64,000 nt of DNA from Aplysia californica (lineage: Eukaryota; Mollusca; Gastropoda; Aplysiida; Aplysiidae): positions 1,720,013 to 1,784,012 of the forward strand of contig NW_004797322.1 of assembly GCF_000002075.1 (NCBI RefSeq), given 5' to 3'. Below, piece by piece: positions 36,375 to 52,083 of the stretch. Every line of letters begins with the position of its first letter. The first letter of the stretch is position 1. Below the pieces are notes generated by a model that worked only from the letters and a program-made list of their open reading frames with translations, was not told the DNA's origin and did not search any database. Made by a program: the position numbers and the translations under genes.

Positions 36375-38476
36375 CATTTTAATTTAAAGTATTTGCTTTC
36401 CATTGTGTGTGCAAATTAGATGCTATGAACAGCAGACCTCCTTTATTTTGACGAGACAAAGTCGAGTCTAGGTTTCTACATGTATTTTGTTTTCATATAT
36501 ATATTTACTAATCAAATAACACACCTTAGCGTATTGAGTTCAATCAGTCAGTCAGACTTGTTTTATGCCCAATCATCTCCTAATTTCTATAAGACTACTG
36601 TTGTCTAAATGTAGATATCGAGAGGCTCCATTAAAATATGAAATCAATACCCAACAACAATAACGATGAATATCTTCTATGTTAAAGAAACACCAAACCA
36701 TATCAGATGAAGGCAGGGGGGGGGGGGGGGGATAAGAGTTTGAGTCTTTTTTGATATAACTATACTCGGTTTAGATCTAAATCTATTGTTGTAGTCTTCA
36801 CCTAAGATCCCACAATTTATAATTCCGGTTCACTTAAGATTCCGCTGTTCAACAATAAACCAAACAAAGCAACAACAAATTTTACTACACTAGTCAGCCC
36901 TAAGATAAATTATCCCCCTCTGAAGTGTGAAGGGACTAAAAACGCTGCTTTCCCTATCGTACTTTACTGAACAAAAAAACAACCTTAAAAGGTCATCCAT
37001 GCTCATGCATGGGATCACATCTCCGCTCTAAATCTCGATGCGAGCTACAAGGTTGCTCCATACACAAGGATTTTATGACAAAGGGATCACGCCTGGGTGT
37101 GAACTCCTCATCGACGCCTTTGATTTTGCCAAATATCGAACTCGCAATAACAGCCTAGCTACTGCCTCAGCTTACAGACAGCCAAAGCATGATCCGTTAG
37201 GTAGAGTCAACAAGGCCGCGTCATACCCATGTCCATCAAATTATCAGGGAGGCATGTAGAAGAATATTATGTCAACATGATTGCCCATCACCATGAACGG
37301 CTGATAAGGACAGAGGAACGCAAGGACAAAAGCTAACAAAGACTGTACTATTCCTGAAACAATAATAGTAAGTTTTAATCTCATTCAAAAAGTCCAAACG
37401 TGCTGTTATCTCTCTTTTTTTAAAATTTGAAATTATTGTGCCCTCCACTTTGTGACAAACAGGAAACATAATTATTGTGATCAATAATAGGCCTATTTTT
37501 GTTTATAGACCAAGACATAATACTGTTAGCAATCATATAAAGCTGGCATCGACCCTCTTTTGAGTTCGCTGTTCCTTACACATAAAGCGAGTTATGGCAC
37601 ACGCCTAGAATCATGCAGTCATATCTTAAATTCAGTTTAAAAAATACATTTTTCACCATTTCTTATCATAATTAAATCTTTTAGCGTCTTTAGGGATTAT
37701 CTTTATGATTTGGTATGTTTGATAATTTTATGATACTTGGATAAGTTTTCTTCTTATTTTGCCGATTTTCTTAATTTTTAAACTAACTATACAACATAAA
37801 ACTCTTAAATAATTGAACAGTCCCTAGGCTTTCTCAGTTGCCTAGAACAGTCCGTATCACACACAGAATTAAATTTTTTTTCTCCCTGTCATTCTATCTG
37901 TCAACCCGTTAGTAGATCACAATCTCTCTCTCTGTCTTTCTCTTTCTTTTATTTAATTCTCCCCATTCTCCTTCGTCCCTTCCCAAGACCCGCCCCTCCT
38001 CTTTCATCCCAGCCCCATCCCCTCTTCCTTGCGTGCATTCCCTCACCCCGCCCACCCCCACAATGTGGTATATTAAAGCTTGCAGGGAGAGAAATGGTCA
38101 ACACCTGGAGATACGAACAGTCATTGCCTCCATGGGTTTAAGTGGCAATATTAATTTTATATAAATTTACTCTTCACGGCACAGATAAAGACTATACGAA
38201 ATGGAACAAAATGGTTGATTTTTAAGAAGTTGCCAAGTTATGCTTTTTTTTTTAAACTTGATAATTTTCTAACATAATGATTGATTATTTTTTTTCATAC
38301 TGACCAAAGTAATGTTTGAATTTGATTTCTTCGAAGTTTAGCTGAAATTGGTTCAAACACGACTGAGTTATGGCCCTTTAAATGGATCTTCTTTTACTTC
38401 CAGTACACACATGTAATTTAAAACTAGTTTAAATCTTTCCTAACTTTCAGAGCCGTAATAATTTAAGATATCAATG

Positions 38477-38543
<67 letters not shown>

Positions 38544-41500
38544 GGAGGGGGAGAAGGAGAGGGAGAGGGAGAGGGAAAGAGGGAGAGGGAAAGGAGGGGG
38601 AAAGGAGGGGGAGGGGGTTGCTCAGGATCATATCTAACTACCTATTGTACTTATAATTATGTGTGTTGAATTTGAACTGACAATGTTGAATTTGAACTCT
38701 CTATTGTTACATTTGATAGCGTTATTCTGATATTTGAGCATCCCCGTGTTACAATTGCTCACTCTATTTTGATGTTTGAACTCTTTATGACTTTATGTTG
38801 AATTTAATTTGACTATGTTGAATAAATTTTTTAATGTTTCATTTGAACTTTCTATTTTGGTATTTGATCGGGAAAAGTGTAAAAAGTGTTCTACTGGAAG
38901 ATCTCTACCTTCAAACATATGCACAGCAGCCTCCGCAGAGTCCCTCATGGCATCCATGAAGATTGGAGGCAGAAACTTGTTTAGCACGATGCGCACCTTG
39001 GGACCCACCAGCTTGTCTGAGAGCATCTTAGAGAACAGTTCAGCCGTCTTCTCTCGTACTGTCGGATTGGTCGAGTTACAGAACAGGTCCAGCAGGTACA
39101 CTAAGCATCCTGAAATAGAACCATGATCTGATCACTAGAGGTATTTGAGTTTATAATGAATTGCAGTTTTTGCATGATGACATTCATCAGAAACGATTAG
39201 GTTCATGTTCATTTTTAACATGGCCTGAGCCAAAATCTTTTAGTGATAAGGCAAAAGAAAAAGAGACTATTATTTGGGAGGGAAATAAACCATTCTTATT
39301 TGTGCTATAACTGTTGCCTATGACTACAGCAGAAAAAAAAATCAAGGTCAACTATATGTACCATTATAATTAAGAGCTGTCACTGCCATCGTTACATGCA
39401 CTGCTATTTTCAAATGATTCAAATCCTGTCTACCCCCCGCGAAGCATGGATAAGGATCTATACAGGCGGATCTGCCACTGATGCCGTGAAAAGAGGAGGA
39501 GGGGGAGAGTACATACAGTTCCCAAATGGACAACCCCAAGCAGAGGTAGTCCCAACCAGGCTGCATTGTACAAACTACAAGGCAGTGATGAAGGTTCATA
39601 TACAAGCAGCAGACGTCATCAGGGATGTGGTAGACCCCAAAAGCCAAATAGTATTTTTAACAGATGCCATCTCAGTACTGCAGGCAATCACTGCTGACAA
39701 ACTCCCAAGGCTGCAAGAAGTAAAGGGGGGCATCCCATGCACAAGGATCAGCTGTAGTGAATCCCATTGCACTATGGTGTCTTACGAAATGAACTGGTGG
39801 ACAAGATGACCCAACTAGGCCTTATAAATACATGGCAGCACCACAGACACCAGATAGCTGCCATGAGCTGTCCCGTCAAGAACAAATGATTATCTTCAGA
39901 CTAAGAACACAACACACAAGACAGAGAAAATACATGTGCAGATGTTTTAAACTAGTACAATAGCCAAAATGCCAGTATGGAGAGGCAGACCAAACTGTGG
40001 AACATATTCTATTGCACTGCAAGACACACAGGGCCTGAGACAGGAAACGTGGCCAACTTCACTAACACTACAAGAGAAGTAATACAGGCCGACAGATGAA
40101 CGGCCCAGTATATCATAGATACCAGACTTAAGCAACAGGGTAATTATCAGAAGAGGGGAAAGAAAGAGGAAGACAATTTGCAATAATTTGTTGCTGGCAC
40201 AAGCCGAAAAGTAGATATGGGAGGTTGAAAGGAGATGAAAATACAATACAGTGTATTGGCCATAGATTCTGATGAGGAAAGAGAAGTCACTTTCACTGTA
40301 TCTGACCGAATGTCTACACATCAACTGATATCATACATATTACTGCACAGGTATCTAAAATTCATTTTTAAAACAACCACATGATTTGCTGACAAAATCA
40401 ATAATGTCCCATATTTTGATCAAAGTAGAGTTCTGGGGAACCATTTGCCCCTGAGACAAAACTGTCTACCAAGCCTAGGGCGGTCAGTAGGATCTTTCAT
40501 AAAAGCAGTTGATGCAACATGTTTCGGGTGATGTCCAGCGGGATTACATCTCACATCCCTGGTCTGCTATTGTGAATTTGTTATTGATAGCCATGCCCCA
40601 GCCAGCATAAAAAAGCCTCAAATAATCTTTTACCAATTCTGACGGAAAAAAAGATCAGGTTTGGGAGTGTGCGGACAAGTTTACTAAATGTGTGTTTAAA
40701 ATATGTGACCCTCCCGCTCTAAATCAGTCATATGAAGGACTGTGTGGACAAGTTTATTACATGTTAGTTTAAAATATGTGACCCTACCATTCAAAATCAG
40801 TCATATTAAAGAAATTTCAAAATTGAGTTAACATAATTTCCTAAAACTATCGCCATTTTACTACAATTTGGGAAAACATGAAGTAAATAAGACAATATTT
40901 GACAAAAATATGGAATGTTTAAGTATGCAAGGTACGGAAACACAAAAAGGAGATAAAGGGCTCCGAAGTTGAGCAACATGTTTCTATAGCAATGGAGGTC
41001 TTAGAATTGATATAGAGACTTGAAATTTGGCAATTATCTTGGCTAGACCACTGCAAGGTAACAAACAGAAGAAGAAAACTATTCATTTACAGAAAAAAAA
41101 ACTTATGGACAAAATAACATTTCAATAACAATGGACTTCACATAAAATACAACTTGTTAGCATTGAAGGCTACTAGGTATCAGAAACTACATTTTCAAAG
41201 CTGTCTGTCAATTTTTTTTGGATCCACCTGAAAGGTCGGTGTCTCCTGAGAATGTTGGTACAATACTTTTATCTCTCAGTCAATTTTTAAGAAAATATCA
41301 GCTGTTTTAATTTCAATATAATCAAATATTGTAATATTGGCATACACAAACACACACACACATAGACTGCCTTGATGGCCTCTTGGTAATCTTTAAAAAA
41401 CCCACAATATAAACGAACTTTTAAAGTCAATCGAAGTGTAAAACTGAAAGATGAACATGTGTGCCATAAGTGAGCGAGCAGCCTACACCTACAGTCAGTT

Positions 41501-44500
41501 GTTTATGTAAAGAAGCTTGAAGTGGGCTAGGAGTTACCATTTTTACTCCGTCCAATCAGAGCCCTCAGCCGTTCATAGTGACACCAAGTTGTTTACATTT
41601 CAGACCATTAATGTTCAGAAAGGGGTCTAAATCTAAAAAGAGGGGTGAATGAAGGATGTTGAAGCAAGGTGGCCATGAGGTAATGATTCTATAAATAATC
41701 TCACAGCTACACAACAACAGGTCAAATGTTTGAAATGATTCTGAGGTTCAAATTCTTTTATCTTGAAACCCAAGGTCACAACAAACCACCCACACCTCCA
41801 AAATAAATCAAAATAAAATATTTATAGTCCATTATAGTTTGTTATTTTGACCTTAAATAAAGCAGAAGACATTAAACTTTCAATAGATCCAAAAAACAAA
41901 AAATTCATGGAAAGTCACTTTTTACTCTTTTAAAGCCTCGTAGGTCCAAATAGTAGGCTATATTGCGTCTTATGACTGACTTTGATCAGGCAGACACATA
42001 GGCAATAAAGTGTATGTTTTTTTCTTTTTTTTGCAACCATTTAGATTCATTTTTCATTGATTCATGGAAGTATACAAGTACACCGTATACCACTTAAAAT
42101 TATTCTGAGGAATAAGCTTGTGAACCATTCCCAATTACAGTTTTAGTTCGACTCTATTTATTTTGTTATGGCTCAATGCATTCATACAACTGCACAATTG
42201 TCATTCGTCCATACAGGGTGGTCCAATGGACTCACATATCGACATGTATGTCAGTTGTGTGAATTCATTATTCTATTTTAAGAGGACATGGAAACGCCCT
42301 TTAAAGGGAAAAAGAGGGCGATTCTGAATTGATGAGGTCATTTATGCGGTTTCATTGGACTGTTTACAATATGTTAGATGTATTTGTTTCACAAAGTAGT
42401 GGAATGAGGCGCTAGTCAATTTTTGGGCAAAAGGACTTATTGGTATCATTCTAAAGCTTGTTCATTTGTCTTGCTTTTCATTTAAAAATACCCATCTATC
42501 AAGAATAGAAGTCAAGATTTTTACGCTTGAAGGAGGCAGGGGTTGTCTGGTATTAGAGGTAAAATTAGTGAGAAAATTGCCAAGAGAGTTTGGTGACTTC
42601 CACAACTTTAGTGTCCCTGGAAACAACAACTTTACATTTTTTGTACCTTTGACCAACATTTTTCAGGTTAATCCAACCAGAAATATGTTTTTACATGGAC
42701 ATTTAAAGCGTTGAGCCCCCCCCCCCCTCAATAAAAAAGCCAGTTTCTTCTATTTCATTATTTTGACGTATTTCACCACTATGTCACACATTTATCTGTA
42801 GCCCATCCCTTAACATAGCATTACAAAAACTGAGCAAAAGAAATATTTACTTTTTCCGGCAACTGTTACCTTGCAAGGTAATGTTGTTCTTGACTAATGC
42901 CACTCTGACCTCTTCTATCCATCTTTTTCTGGGCCAGCCCCTTCCTTTGTTTCCGTTGAATTTCTGATAGTATGCTCTTGATGCTATACTGTCTGGTGGT
43001 AGTCCCCTGACGGATGCCTAAACCATTTAATTTGTTGTTCATCTAGCCATGTACTTATCTATTTAGGTCTGTCCATTTTTTTCTTCTTTCTTTTGGTTCA
43101 AGAATTTTAATATTTACTGCCATCATGCTGGGGCCCGTCACAACTTTACGAGAGCCCCTTTAGCCATATGTTTTACGGAGATCTGGGATACTGAAGCGGC
43201 CTTATGGGCAAGCCCACATCATAATTCACCTGATCCTAGCAATCCCTTACTTAGCATGTTATCACCTCCCATAATGTTGACGAGGAACTATGGTTCCGGG
43301 GGGAACTACGGGTTTGTAGCAAAAGACACAAAAACTGACCTGCTTCTAAACTCCAGCTTACAGTCCCCAATACTGGGAGATTTATCTGAATCTTGTGCAT
43401 ATGGTACAGGGGGACATTGTTTAAAGGAGACCTGCCTCTTCATAGCCTTTAAAAACATTTCAGAATGGTACACAAAAGTGACAGCCATGCATCTCACCTT
43501 TGACCATAGCCTCCTTGACAATCTGTGTATTCGACATAAGGGAAAACAGACTCTCCAGAGTCAGAATACGACCTGGAAATGAAGGGGGGGCGGGAAGAAG
43601 GATTAAAAAAAAACCTTTAGAAAACTGTGAAAGCAATTTAGTTCAGAGGATTTAAGTAAAGATGATTTACGTCAGTTAATTTTAGTAAGAGTTTTGTGGG
43701 ACTCACAACTGCATAAGGTCATGTGAACGGGCGAAAAAAAGTTGGTTCTATTCGCAATAGTTCACTGCACAGCCCGATTCTGGTCAATACCTCTACTAAA
43801 ATACAAAAAATTTGGTGTAAATAAATTCTTAACTTAAAATAACTTTTTAAATAACATAAAAATTTTTAAACCATGTATTTCACAATTTTCCTTAAGGGCC
43901 AATGGCCTTTATAAAATCAAGAATTCTGGTGGGATCAATGACGGAAAACAGATCTTGCAATTTTTTTGCATCTAAAATATTTCCTTCGAGTCTCTCCGAA
44001 GTCTAGACATTCTGTTAGAAATTTGTCTAATGCTAAATGTGTTGCTTCCGACACAAAACGGCTTCTCTTCCCCCTGAAGGAGGTACTTGTGTGTCAGGGA
44101 CGTGTGAGTGATGCATAATTGAGTAAAAATGACTTCGTCTCTTCTGGAGAGGCCTGAAGGTTTTCGCGGACCCAGTTTGGGCTTGATGTTGTGTAATTGA
44201 TTGTTTTCTGGTTTATTCCAATGAGTCTTCCACAGACTGGAGGTGTAGTTTTTTACTTTATTTTTTAAGTCAGTCTGTGGGAGAGTGTTCGTCGTTGATA
44301 CCAATAGAATGGACAAGGATTCCTTCGCCAGGAGGTCCACCTGCTCGTTTACACAGATGCCCACATGGCTAGGAAGCCATGAGAACACAATACTTTTCCC
44401 GGTTTCAGCCCGAGCGTGTATTTTTTGTTGTAACCTAACTATTTTTGGGTGTAAGAGTGTGTAGTTTATATGTGAGGGGATGCAAGACAGAGTCAGATAG

Positions 44501-47500
44501 GAAGGAAAGATTTGTTAGGAGAATTTTCTACGGAGTCCAATGCCCTGGTAGAAATATCAACTTCTGAGGTTGTCTATGTGATGTATGTTTTGCACATAGC
44601 AAATATTGACAATAATGGCAAAGGCACAATCAGCATAGCTTAACTCATTCGCTATGGCGAGCCGAGGGCAGCGGCACAGCGAAAGTGTCTTCCGTATGCC
44701 AAGCCGCTCCCGACGGCTCGAGCACCGATCTATAATTTTAGCTTAGATTTTATTCAAATCTACATATCCATGTTAAAATAAAGGTTGTTATATAACATTG
44801 ACTTCCGGATCAAACGTTTCCACCGAAAATCGGAAGTTTAGGTTCTGTACTGAAACATCATTTCGTAGTTTTTGCGACTTTGTTAAGCTTTGAATTTTTC
44901 TCTCTGCACAGGTATTCAACACCAAAAAGATGAACATCCAATCTAACCTCATTCAAAAACCATTTTTTGAAGAAAAAGCAAAAAGCCTATAAAATTCCTA
45001 AAGCATTAATGTACTCACAGGCAGGGACACTTTGTAAGGAGAAGAGAAGATACCCTAAAACCTCTGCTGCTGCAATGTCCTTCACACATTCCTGATTGCC
45101 AGTAACACAGTTTATGACCTGTGGAGGAATAATGCGAACAGCTGCATTTAACAGAGATTTCTACAAAATTTCTCAATGCTTAGTTGACACCAAAGGGCAA
45201 AGTGATTCACAACACAGCCCAATCAACCATCTGGACAAAGCACTGAGAAAAATATGTACCAGCAGGACAGAGATGAATTCTGTCTCAAGCAGGAATTAAT
45301 CTGTCATGTCATGTACTTTCAGCGAGACATAATTTAAGATCAGATCAGCTGTCCAAAGTCTTGTTTCAATGTTCACAAAACTATTTTTAAGCACAACTCT
45401 AGAGAGTTATATCAAAGACATAATTTCATTGAAGTAGGGGGTTTCATGGAAACATTTTTGAATCAATAATTAGACAAAGATACATGTTACCAGGTAGAGC
45501 TAAAAGAGCTGAGAAAAAAGAAAAAAAAACAACATGAAAATTGAATTAAAAAATGCAAGTTTTGAGTTGTGAATAAGGGCATTTTTCGGGGATAATTAAT
45601 CTATTATCTATTTGTGCTGGCCAAATTTTGTTATTCAAAAGGCTTTTTAATGGCTGCATTGATCGACATGCGGTTTTCGCCAAAATATTCTTTAAAATAT
45701 TCTCCAGATCATGGCACCCTTCGTTTTTTTCAGTTTCGAGATAGTTTTGCTGCAAAAAGCTAAATTTCTTTATTTCGCCGATCGCTTTTGTAGGCCGACG
45801 CTTCTGTCTCTGTAATTTTAGAAAATCCGCTAGGTTTGTTTATTTCAAGTCGTACTTCCGTTCGATACTATCGCGCATTGTCATGCAATACTGAGCACTG
45901 TTTTAAGTGTGCGACCCATATAGATCTGGCCTTATGTCTTATTTTTTTACTTGGTGCTAAATTCGACTGTGATCCTTTCGTTTGACGCCCATCATCGCTT
46001 TTTCTGGACTCCTTTGTCAAATTCTTTTTCTTGCTACTGGGAACAACATTAATAGATCTTAGATACGAATCTAGATCTAGACTTAGATAACGCCTGACCA
46101 TGCCGAAAAGAAAACGAAGTTCTGAAGTTGGAACCCCTCGAGCTCGCAAAGGTCGAGGTGGTCTAGATCAACAACAAAATGATGGGGACTCTCTAGATCT
46201 AAATCTCCCAAAAGCATTCCTCTACATTGTCAATTCCTTTCAGTACGTGTGCTACATTGGGGAACTGACGACACAGTGTACACACTGCCTGGCCATAAGA
46301 TTTTCATATAAAACACAAGGTATGTGCTGTAGCAATGGCAAAGTTCATCTGCATCCATTTCCAAAACCACCCCCTGAACTGCAAATCCTTCAGTCTGGTG
46401 TGTCGACACTGTCCACTCACTTTCTGGAGAAAATCAGGCTGTACAACAATTGCTTTCAGCTCACATCCATGGGCTATACCGATGCAACCCTCAATGGATG
46501 GAATCCACAGTTTCGAGTGCAGGGTCAAGTATAGCATCGTATTGGCTCTCTCCTTCCTGCCACCCAAAATGAGCATTCATTTCTTTAAATTTATTTCATG
46601 GAAAGTGATGCAGCCTCAGAGAGATCAGCCATGTTGCATTGCCATAATTCGTATGTCATAATCTGAAATGTGCATATGAATTTGCACGCTCACATTTCGA
46701 ATAGTCTGTAGAAGTGTCATGCAAAGTTTCGTGGGCCTAGGTTAATTTGTCATTGAGCTAGAATTTTTTAAAACGCTGTCAGAGGAAAGCGAACAAGCTA
46801 TAGACACTGCCTCCGTGATTTTGAAGACGTCGGTGTGTTCCTTTTACAGTGTATAGCAGCCCTTTCGTGGATTATTATTTTTTTTAGTGCTTTGTGTGAT
46901 GGTGAAAGGCGAAATCTGTATTTTGTGATTGTGAAGGGCTAGACAGCAATACACTGAAGCAATGTAGATCAAGAAAGGAGTTAATCAAGGAAGACTTAAG
47001 GTAAACTAAAGAGATCTAGAAGCCAGGTATGACTGTGAAATGCTAGACAGCAAGGTACATGCAGATGTAAAAAGCCTCTGCGGCGTAGACCAGTAGGAGC
47101 AGTGACGCAAAGGCGCCGACCCCGAGCAAAGCCGGGTGCTCAGCTAGTTACTTATATACAGACAAGAGGATGGCATCAAATTGTGGTTTTGAATCTAATT
47201 CTATAAGAATGCCTACAGTCTTGAGCAAAAGTATACATTCTTTAGATCAGCAAAAAGTGATGCATCCAATGACAGAGCATACAAGCAAAGATCAGATGGA
47301 TACAGGGGAAGAGAACCAGCGCCTACGGCTACAGGTTATGTGGAGGAGGATACTGGTGTTTAGACAAATCTTCTGGGGAGGAAACATGCGTATCCGTGTC
47401 CGCGGGACTATACGGAAGCAGCTACCAAGCTGAAACTACCACCCTGCTCCGCGCATTGCAATGGCTGGAAAAACAACCACGTTTACAAAGAATCCACATC

Positions 47501-50500
47501 TTCACAGACTCCAAGTCAGTTGTTCAACACTTAATGTCCGGAGTGACTGCAGTTCGTACTGAGATAGAGGACAAAATGTGGACCACTATCTGCCAATGCT
47601 GTGAAATCCACGGACACCTTCACATACAATGGATACCAGGACATTGCGACATCTACGGGAACGACAGAGCTGACGCCTTGGCCAACAAGGGAGGCCGCCT
47701 CGACCAGTCCAACACTCCAGTCGATATTGCGTCAGCAAGCTCGTGCATCTCGCGTTACATCATTGCCCACGCATGGGAGAAAGCGCGAGTGCACGACTCC
47801 GTCGGGGGAAAGGTGAAGGACCTTACTGTCAGACAGAGAAGAGTGTTATCGCAGCTAAGATGCAGCGCGAAGAGCCCCATCCTGCAGACGTATCTCCATG
47901 CAATAGGCTCCGCTCCCAATGATTCCTGTCTGGCGTGTGGCACAAGTCCTGACGACCTGCAGCACGCACTGTATGAGTGCCCACGGGGGGAAGCACATCG
48001 AGGCCCACTTATGGAGAACAACGTGAGACCGGGCCCGGATGTACTCTGGACGAGGCCACAAGAGGTTGCCGCTTACCTGTCTGCCTGCGGCAGACTGCCG
48101 CCCTCCTAACGGAGGCCAGCCAGAAGAAGAAGAAGAAGAAGAACCAGCGCCTGTGGTGTAGCGGTTAAGACCTTCGCTGTCGCATGGATGAGACCTAATG
48201 TTGATTCCCAAGAGGGGAGAAAATTGTTATCTAGTATCTCTATCTTTCTACTGTGAGGTTGTATCTCTCTCAGCCCATGTTGGCCCTAACAGACAGGAAG
48301 GGGGTATAAAATCACCTAAATTTAATTAATAAAAAAACAAAACAAACATACACAGGCAAAGAAGCAGCGCAGGAAAGGCATAATAATAACAATAATAAAT
48401 CTCAGAAGACCAAGATCTCAGAGGAAATGTTTTCAACTGCTGGAGCAGTAGGAGAAACACTAAACAAAACATATATAATATGCAACTATACATAACAATC
48501 AAGAGAAAGATGTTTGCTTCTCCGCTCGACACCATCAGTATGAAAGGTAACAGAGGCTGCAAAAGGAAGGCAAAATACATAATAAGTAAACTCCCTACGA
48601 TACCATGCCTATATGACCAATTACCAGACCAGCAATATTCTCATTCAACAACAATATTCCATTTTTTTCATTTCACAACTGAAGTTCAAAGTAACATGGG
48701 CTTCTGAGCCACTGAACTTGGCAAGAGCAACAATAATATATCCTTGTTCTGAGGAGCTCAATACTAATTATTTCACCTTGCCTTACTGCCAGGTGAACTT
48801 ATCTGATCATCAAGATTTTTTCGATTTCTTTTTAATTCTGCACCCAATGACTGCTGCGTAATGCACACAGAGTCTGGGTAAACGCCTTTTGACCCACCCC
48901 AGTCGATAAAGATTTTCTAGTACTTGACCTGCGCTTTCTTCAATTAACCTTTTCCTTCTTGGAATGATACGAATTCACATTTTTTTTATCACGTTGGAGG
49001 AAGACCAAAGCCCACCACATTTTTCAATATCCTTTGAAAGTTTCATTTTAGTATTCAAATAATATAAAAATTTTAAAAAGTATCTTTGGCCGTTAATGAT
49101 AATGTTGGTCACTCTCGTTCTACCAGAACTAGATCTAGTCGTACCATTGACAGCAGTTGTTTGTTTAGGCCCTACATCATCATCATCATGCAGTGCCAGA
49201 TCTGCAACAGACATGATCATGGTTTTCCATTCATTCCTTTGCTCGGATGCTCTCAAAAAAGCTACGTTTCCCTGATCTTTCCCTGTTCCCTAAGTAGGCC
49301 TATGTTGTTCTGGGCCTACCCCTGCCTCGCTTGCCCTCAATTTTGCCAGTGAGAGCTAGATGTTCAAGACCCTTATATATGTCTATTCAGGTGTCCCAAA
49401 AACTGCATTTGTCTTTTCCTGATTGTTTTTAAGATTGAGCGTCCCACGTGGGCTTCATCAAGCACTACCTCATTTGATTTCTTTTTCTTCCACAATACTC
49501 TTAGCAGTCTCCTAAGAAACCACATTTCTGTTGCTTCTATTTTATTTTCACTGTCTTTAGTGATTGTCCAGCATTCACAGCCATATAGAAGGGTTGACCA
49601 AACATAGCATCTCAGGACTTTCATTTTGGTGTTCATTGAGATGTTTCTATTTTTCAGAATTGGGCTCATTTTTATTGAAACTAGCCTTAGCCATTGTAGT
49701 TCTCCTTTTTATTTCTGTGGAACATTTGGCGTCAGATGTTATCATATATATCCCAGATATTTAAACTGTTCGACTTGTTTGATCTTTTCACCTTTGCTAA
49801 TAAGATTACAATTAGGGTTTGCTGCTTTATTGGATATTACCATGCATTCTGTTTTCTTTACATTCAACAATAATCCTTTATGTTCACTTTCTGTTACAAC
49901 AGTATCTAGAAGCCCTACATCAGTTACATTAAAAATCCAGAGTTACTTGCCCCTGACTTCAGGCTCTGCGGGGGAATTTCTATTTTAACCTTACAAAGTG
50001 AACTGGGGTAGTGTAGTACAGTTCGATTTCCTCCTACAAAACTTTAATTACTTTTAACAAAAATGGCATTTCTAGAGAGCTAATTTATGTTTTTTCTATT
50101 GGTTAGGGGGTTGTGAAGGCTTGTATGCATCCCTGTAGAATCTCAGGTAGGTGGCAATGCCCAAACATCTTGCCTCAAGAGAACAAAGGTGCAATGTTCA
50201 CTGTCTTGTTTTCCATCAACCTTCACAGGGATTTCTTAGACAGTAGACAACTGTGGAAGGGGGGGGGGGGGGGGGGTGTAAGCACACTCTAAGTTCTGAG
50301 AGATGGGAGCCACAAAGTGCAACCAATGACAAGTGATCATCTGAGCAGTTCAGTTGAGTAAGGGGTCCCATCGAGTAAGGGGTAACGCGTTCCTTCCACA
50401 GTGAGTCGTCTGCATCACCAAGCATAGCTTGCGTTAGCCCAATCACCGCCATCTGCTGGTTGTTGTTGAAGAACGTGAGGTTAGATGTGTGTTTGGACGT

Positions 50501-52022
50501 GTGAATGTGAGAAAGGCGTGTGGTCCAGACGGTGTGCAACCCAAAATCTGAAAATGTGTTCAGCACAACTTAGTTTTATGTACACCTATATTATCAACCA
50601 GTCGTTGTTGACACATGCTATTCCCACTATTTGTAAATGTTCTGAAATCGTCCCCCTTCCAAAGAAAGAAAAAATTACTGAAATGAATGACCTGAAGCCA
50701 ATAGCCTTAACATCGGTAGTTATAAAATGTCTAGAAAAAATTGTGCTAAAAAGACTACGAACGTACATAGAACCCCCCCAGGACCCTCTACAATTTGCAT
50801 ATCGTCACGGGAGAAGTGTGGAAGACGCCATTTTACTATTTCTTGACAACATATATAGACATTTAGACAAGCCTAAAACATACTGTAGGATCCTGTTTGT
50901 TGATTTTTCGTCAGCCTTTAATACTATCCAGCCAGCTATCCTTTTAAAGAAATTAGAAAACATAGGTGTTAACGTCAATTTAATATCATGGATAGGCAAT
51001 TTTCTTACCAACCGAACCCAGTATGTAAAATTAAAACATTCTTCATCGACATACATCACAACAAATACAGGGGCCCCTCAAGTATGTGTTTTGTCACCAG
51101 TTTTATTCACACTATACACGAACGATTGCCAAATAAACAACAGTAACATCAAGTTGATAAAATTTGCAGATGATTCAACCATAATTGGGCTAATTCAGGC
51201 TGACCATAACGAAACCGCTTACCGGAATTTTGTACTTAATTTTTCTGAATGGTGTGAAAATCATAAGCTGCTTTTAAATGTGAAAAAAACAAAAGAACTT
51301 GTCGTTGATTTTAGAATAAAGAAACTGCCCCTGCAGCCACTCAAAATGAAATGTGAAAACATCGAGCAAGTGTCAGACTATAAGTATTTGGGTGTTACAA
51401 TAGACAACAAACTCAACTGGTGTGTCCACACTTCTCTCCTGCATAAAAAAGTGAACAAAAGACTATTTTTTTTAAGAAAGCTAAAGTATTTTCAAGTTGA
51501 TAAAACATTGATGTCCATGTTCTACCATTCAACCATAGAAAGTATGATCAATTTTTGTATAACAGCATGGGCCGGGAACACAAGACAACAAGATAAAGAA
51601 AAATAAAATCGACTAATACGGAAAGCATGTAAAATTTCAACATCTTCATTACCCTACTTGGATGAATTGTACATAACAGCTTGCACTAAGAAAATTAATT
51701 CCATCTTTTTAGACAACAAACACCCCTTGTTCCCTCAAATAAAAACATCAGTCAGAAGTAAAAGACCCATGCTTCTGATCTGTAACAAAGAAAGATACAG
51801 AAGGTCATTTTTACCATCATCTATCAAAATGCTTCCATCTTAACCATCTTGTTTAGTGTACTTACGACCTTAGAGCATGCATCAAAATAACATTGAGTGT
51901 GTATCTAGCTTACGATTATTATTGTTTATATTGCTGCTCATTTATATTATGCATGTGATTGTAAGCCTACTTGTGTGTGCATGTGTGTGCACGTGTGGGT
52001 GTGTTTGTGTTTGTGTGTGTGT

Positions 52023-52083
<61 letters not shown>

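Noticed and set aside
37038-37259. A 73-codon open frame as a small gene
   Set aside because: No recognisable family, no supporting splice or promoter context, and it lies in a large intron of DNAJC13 on the opposite strand.
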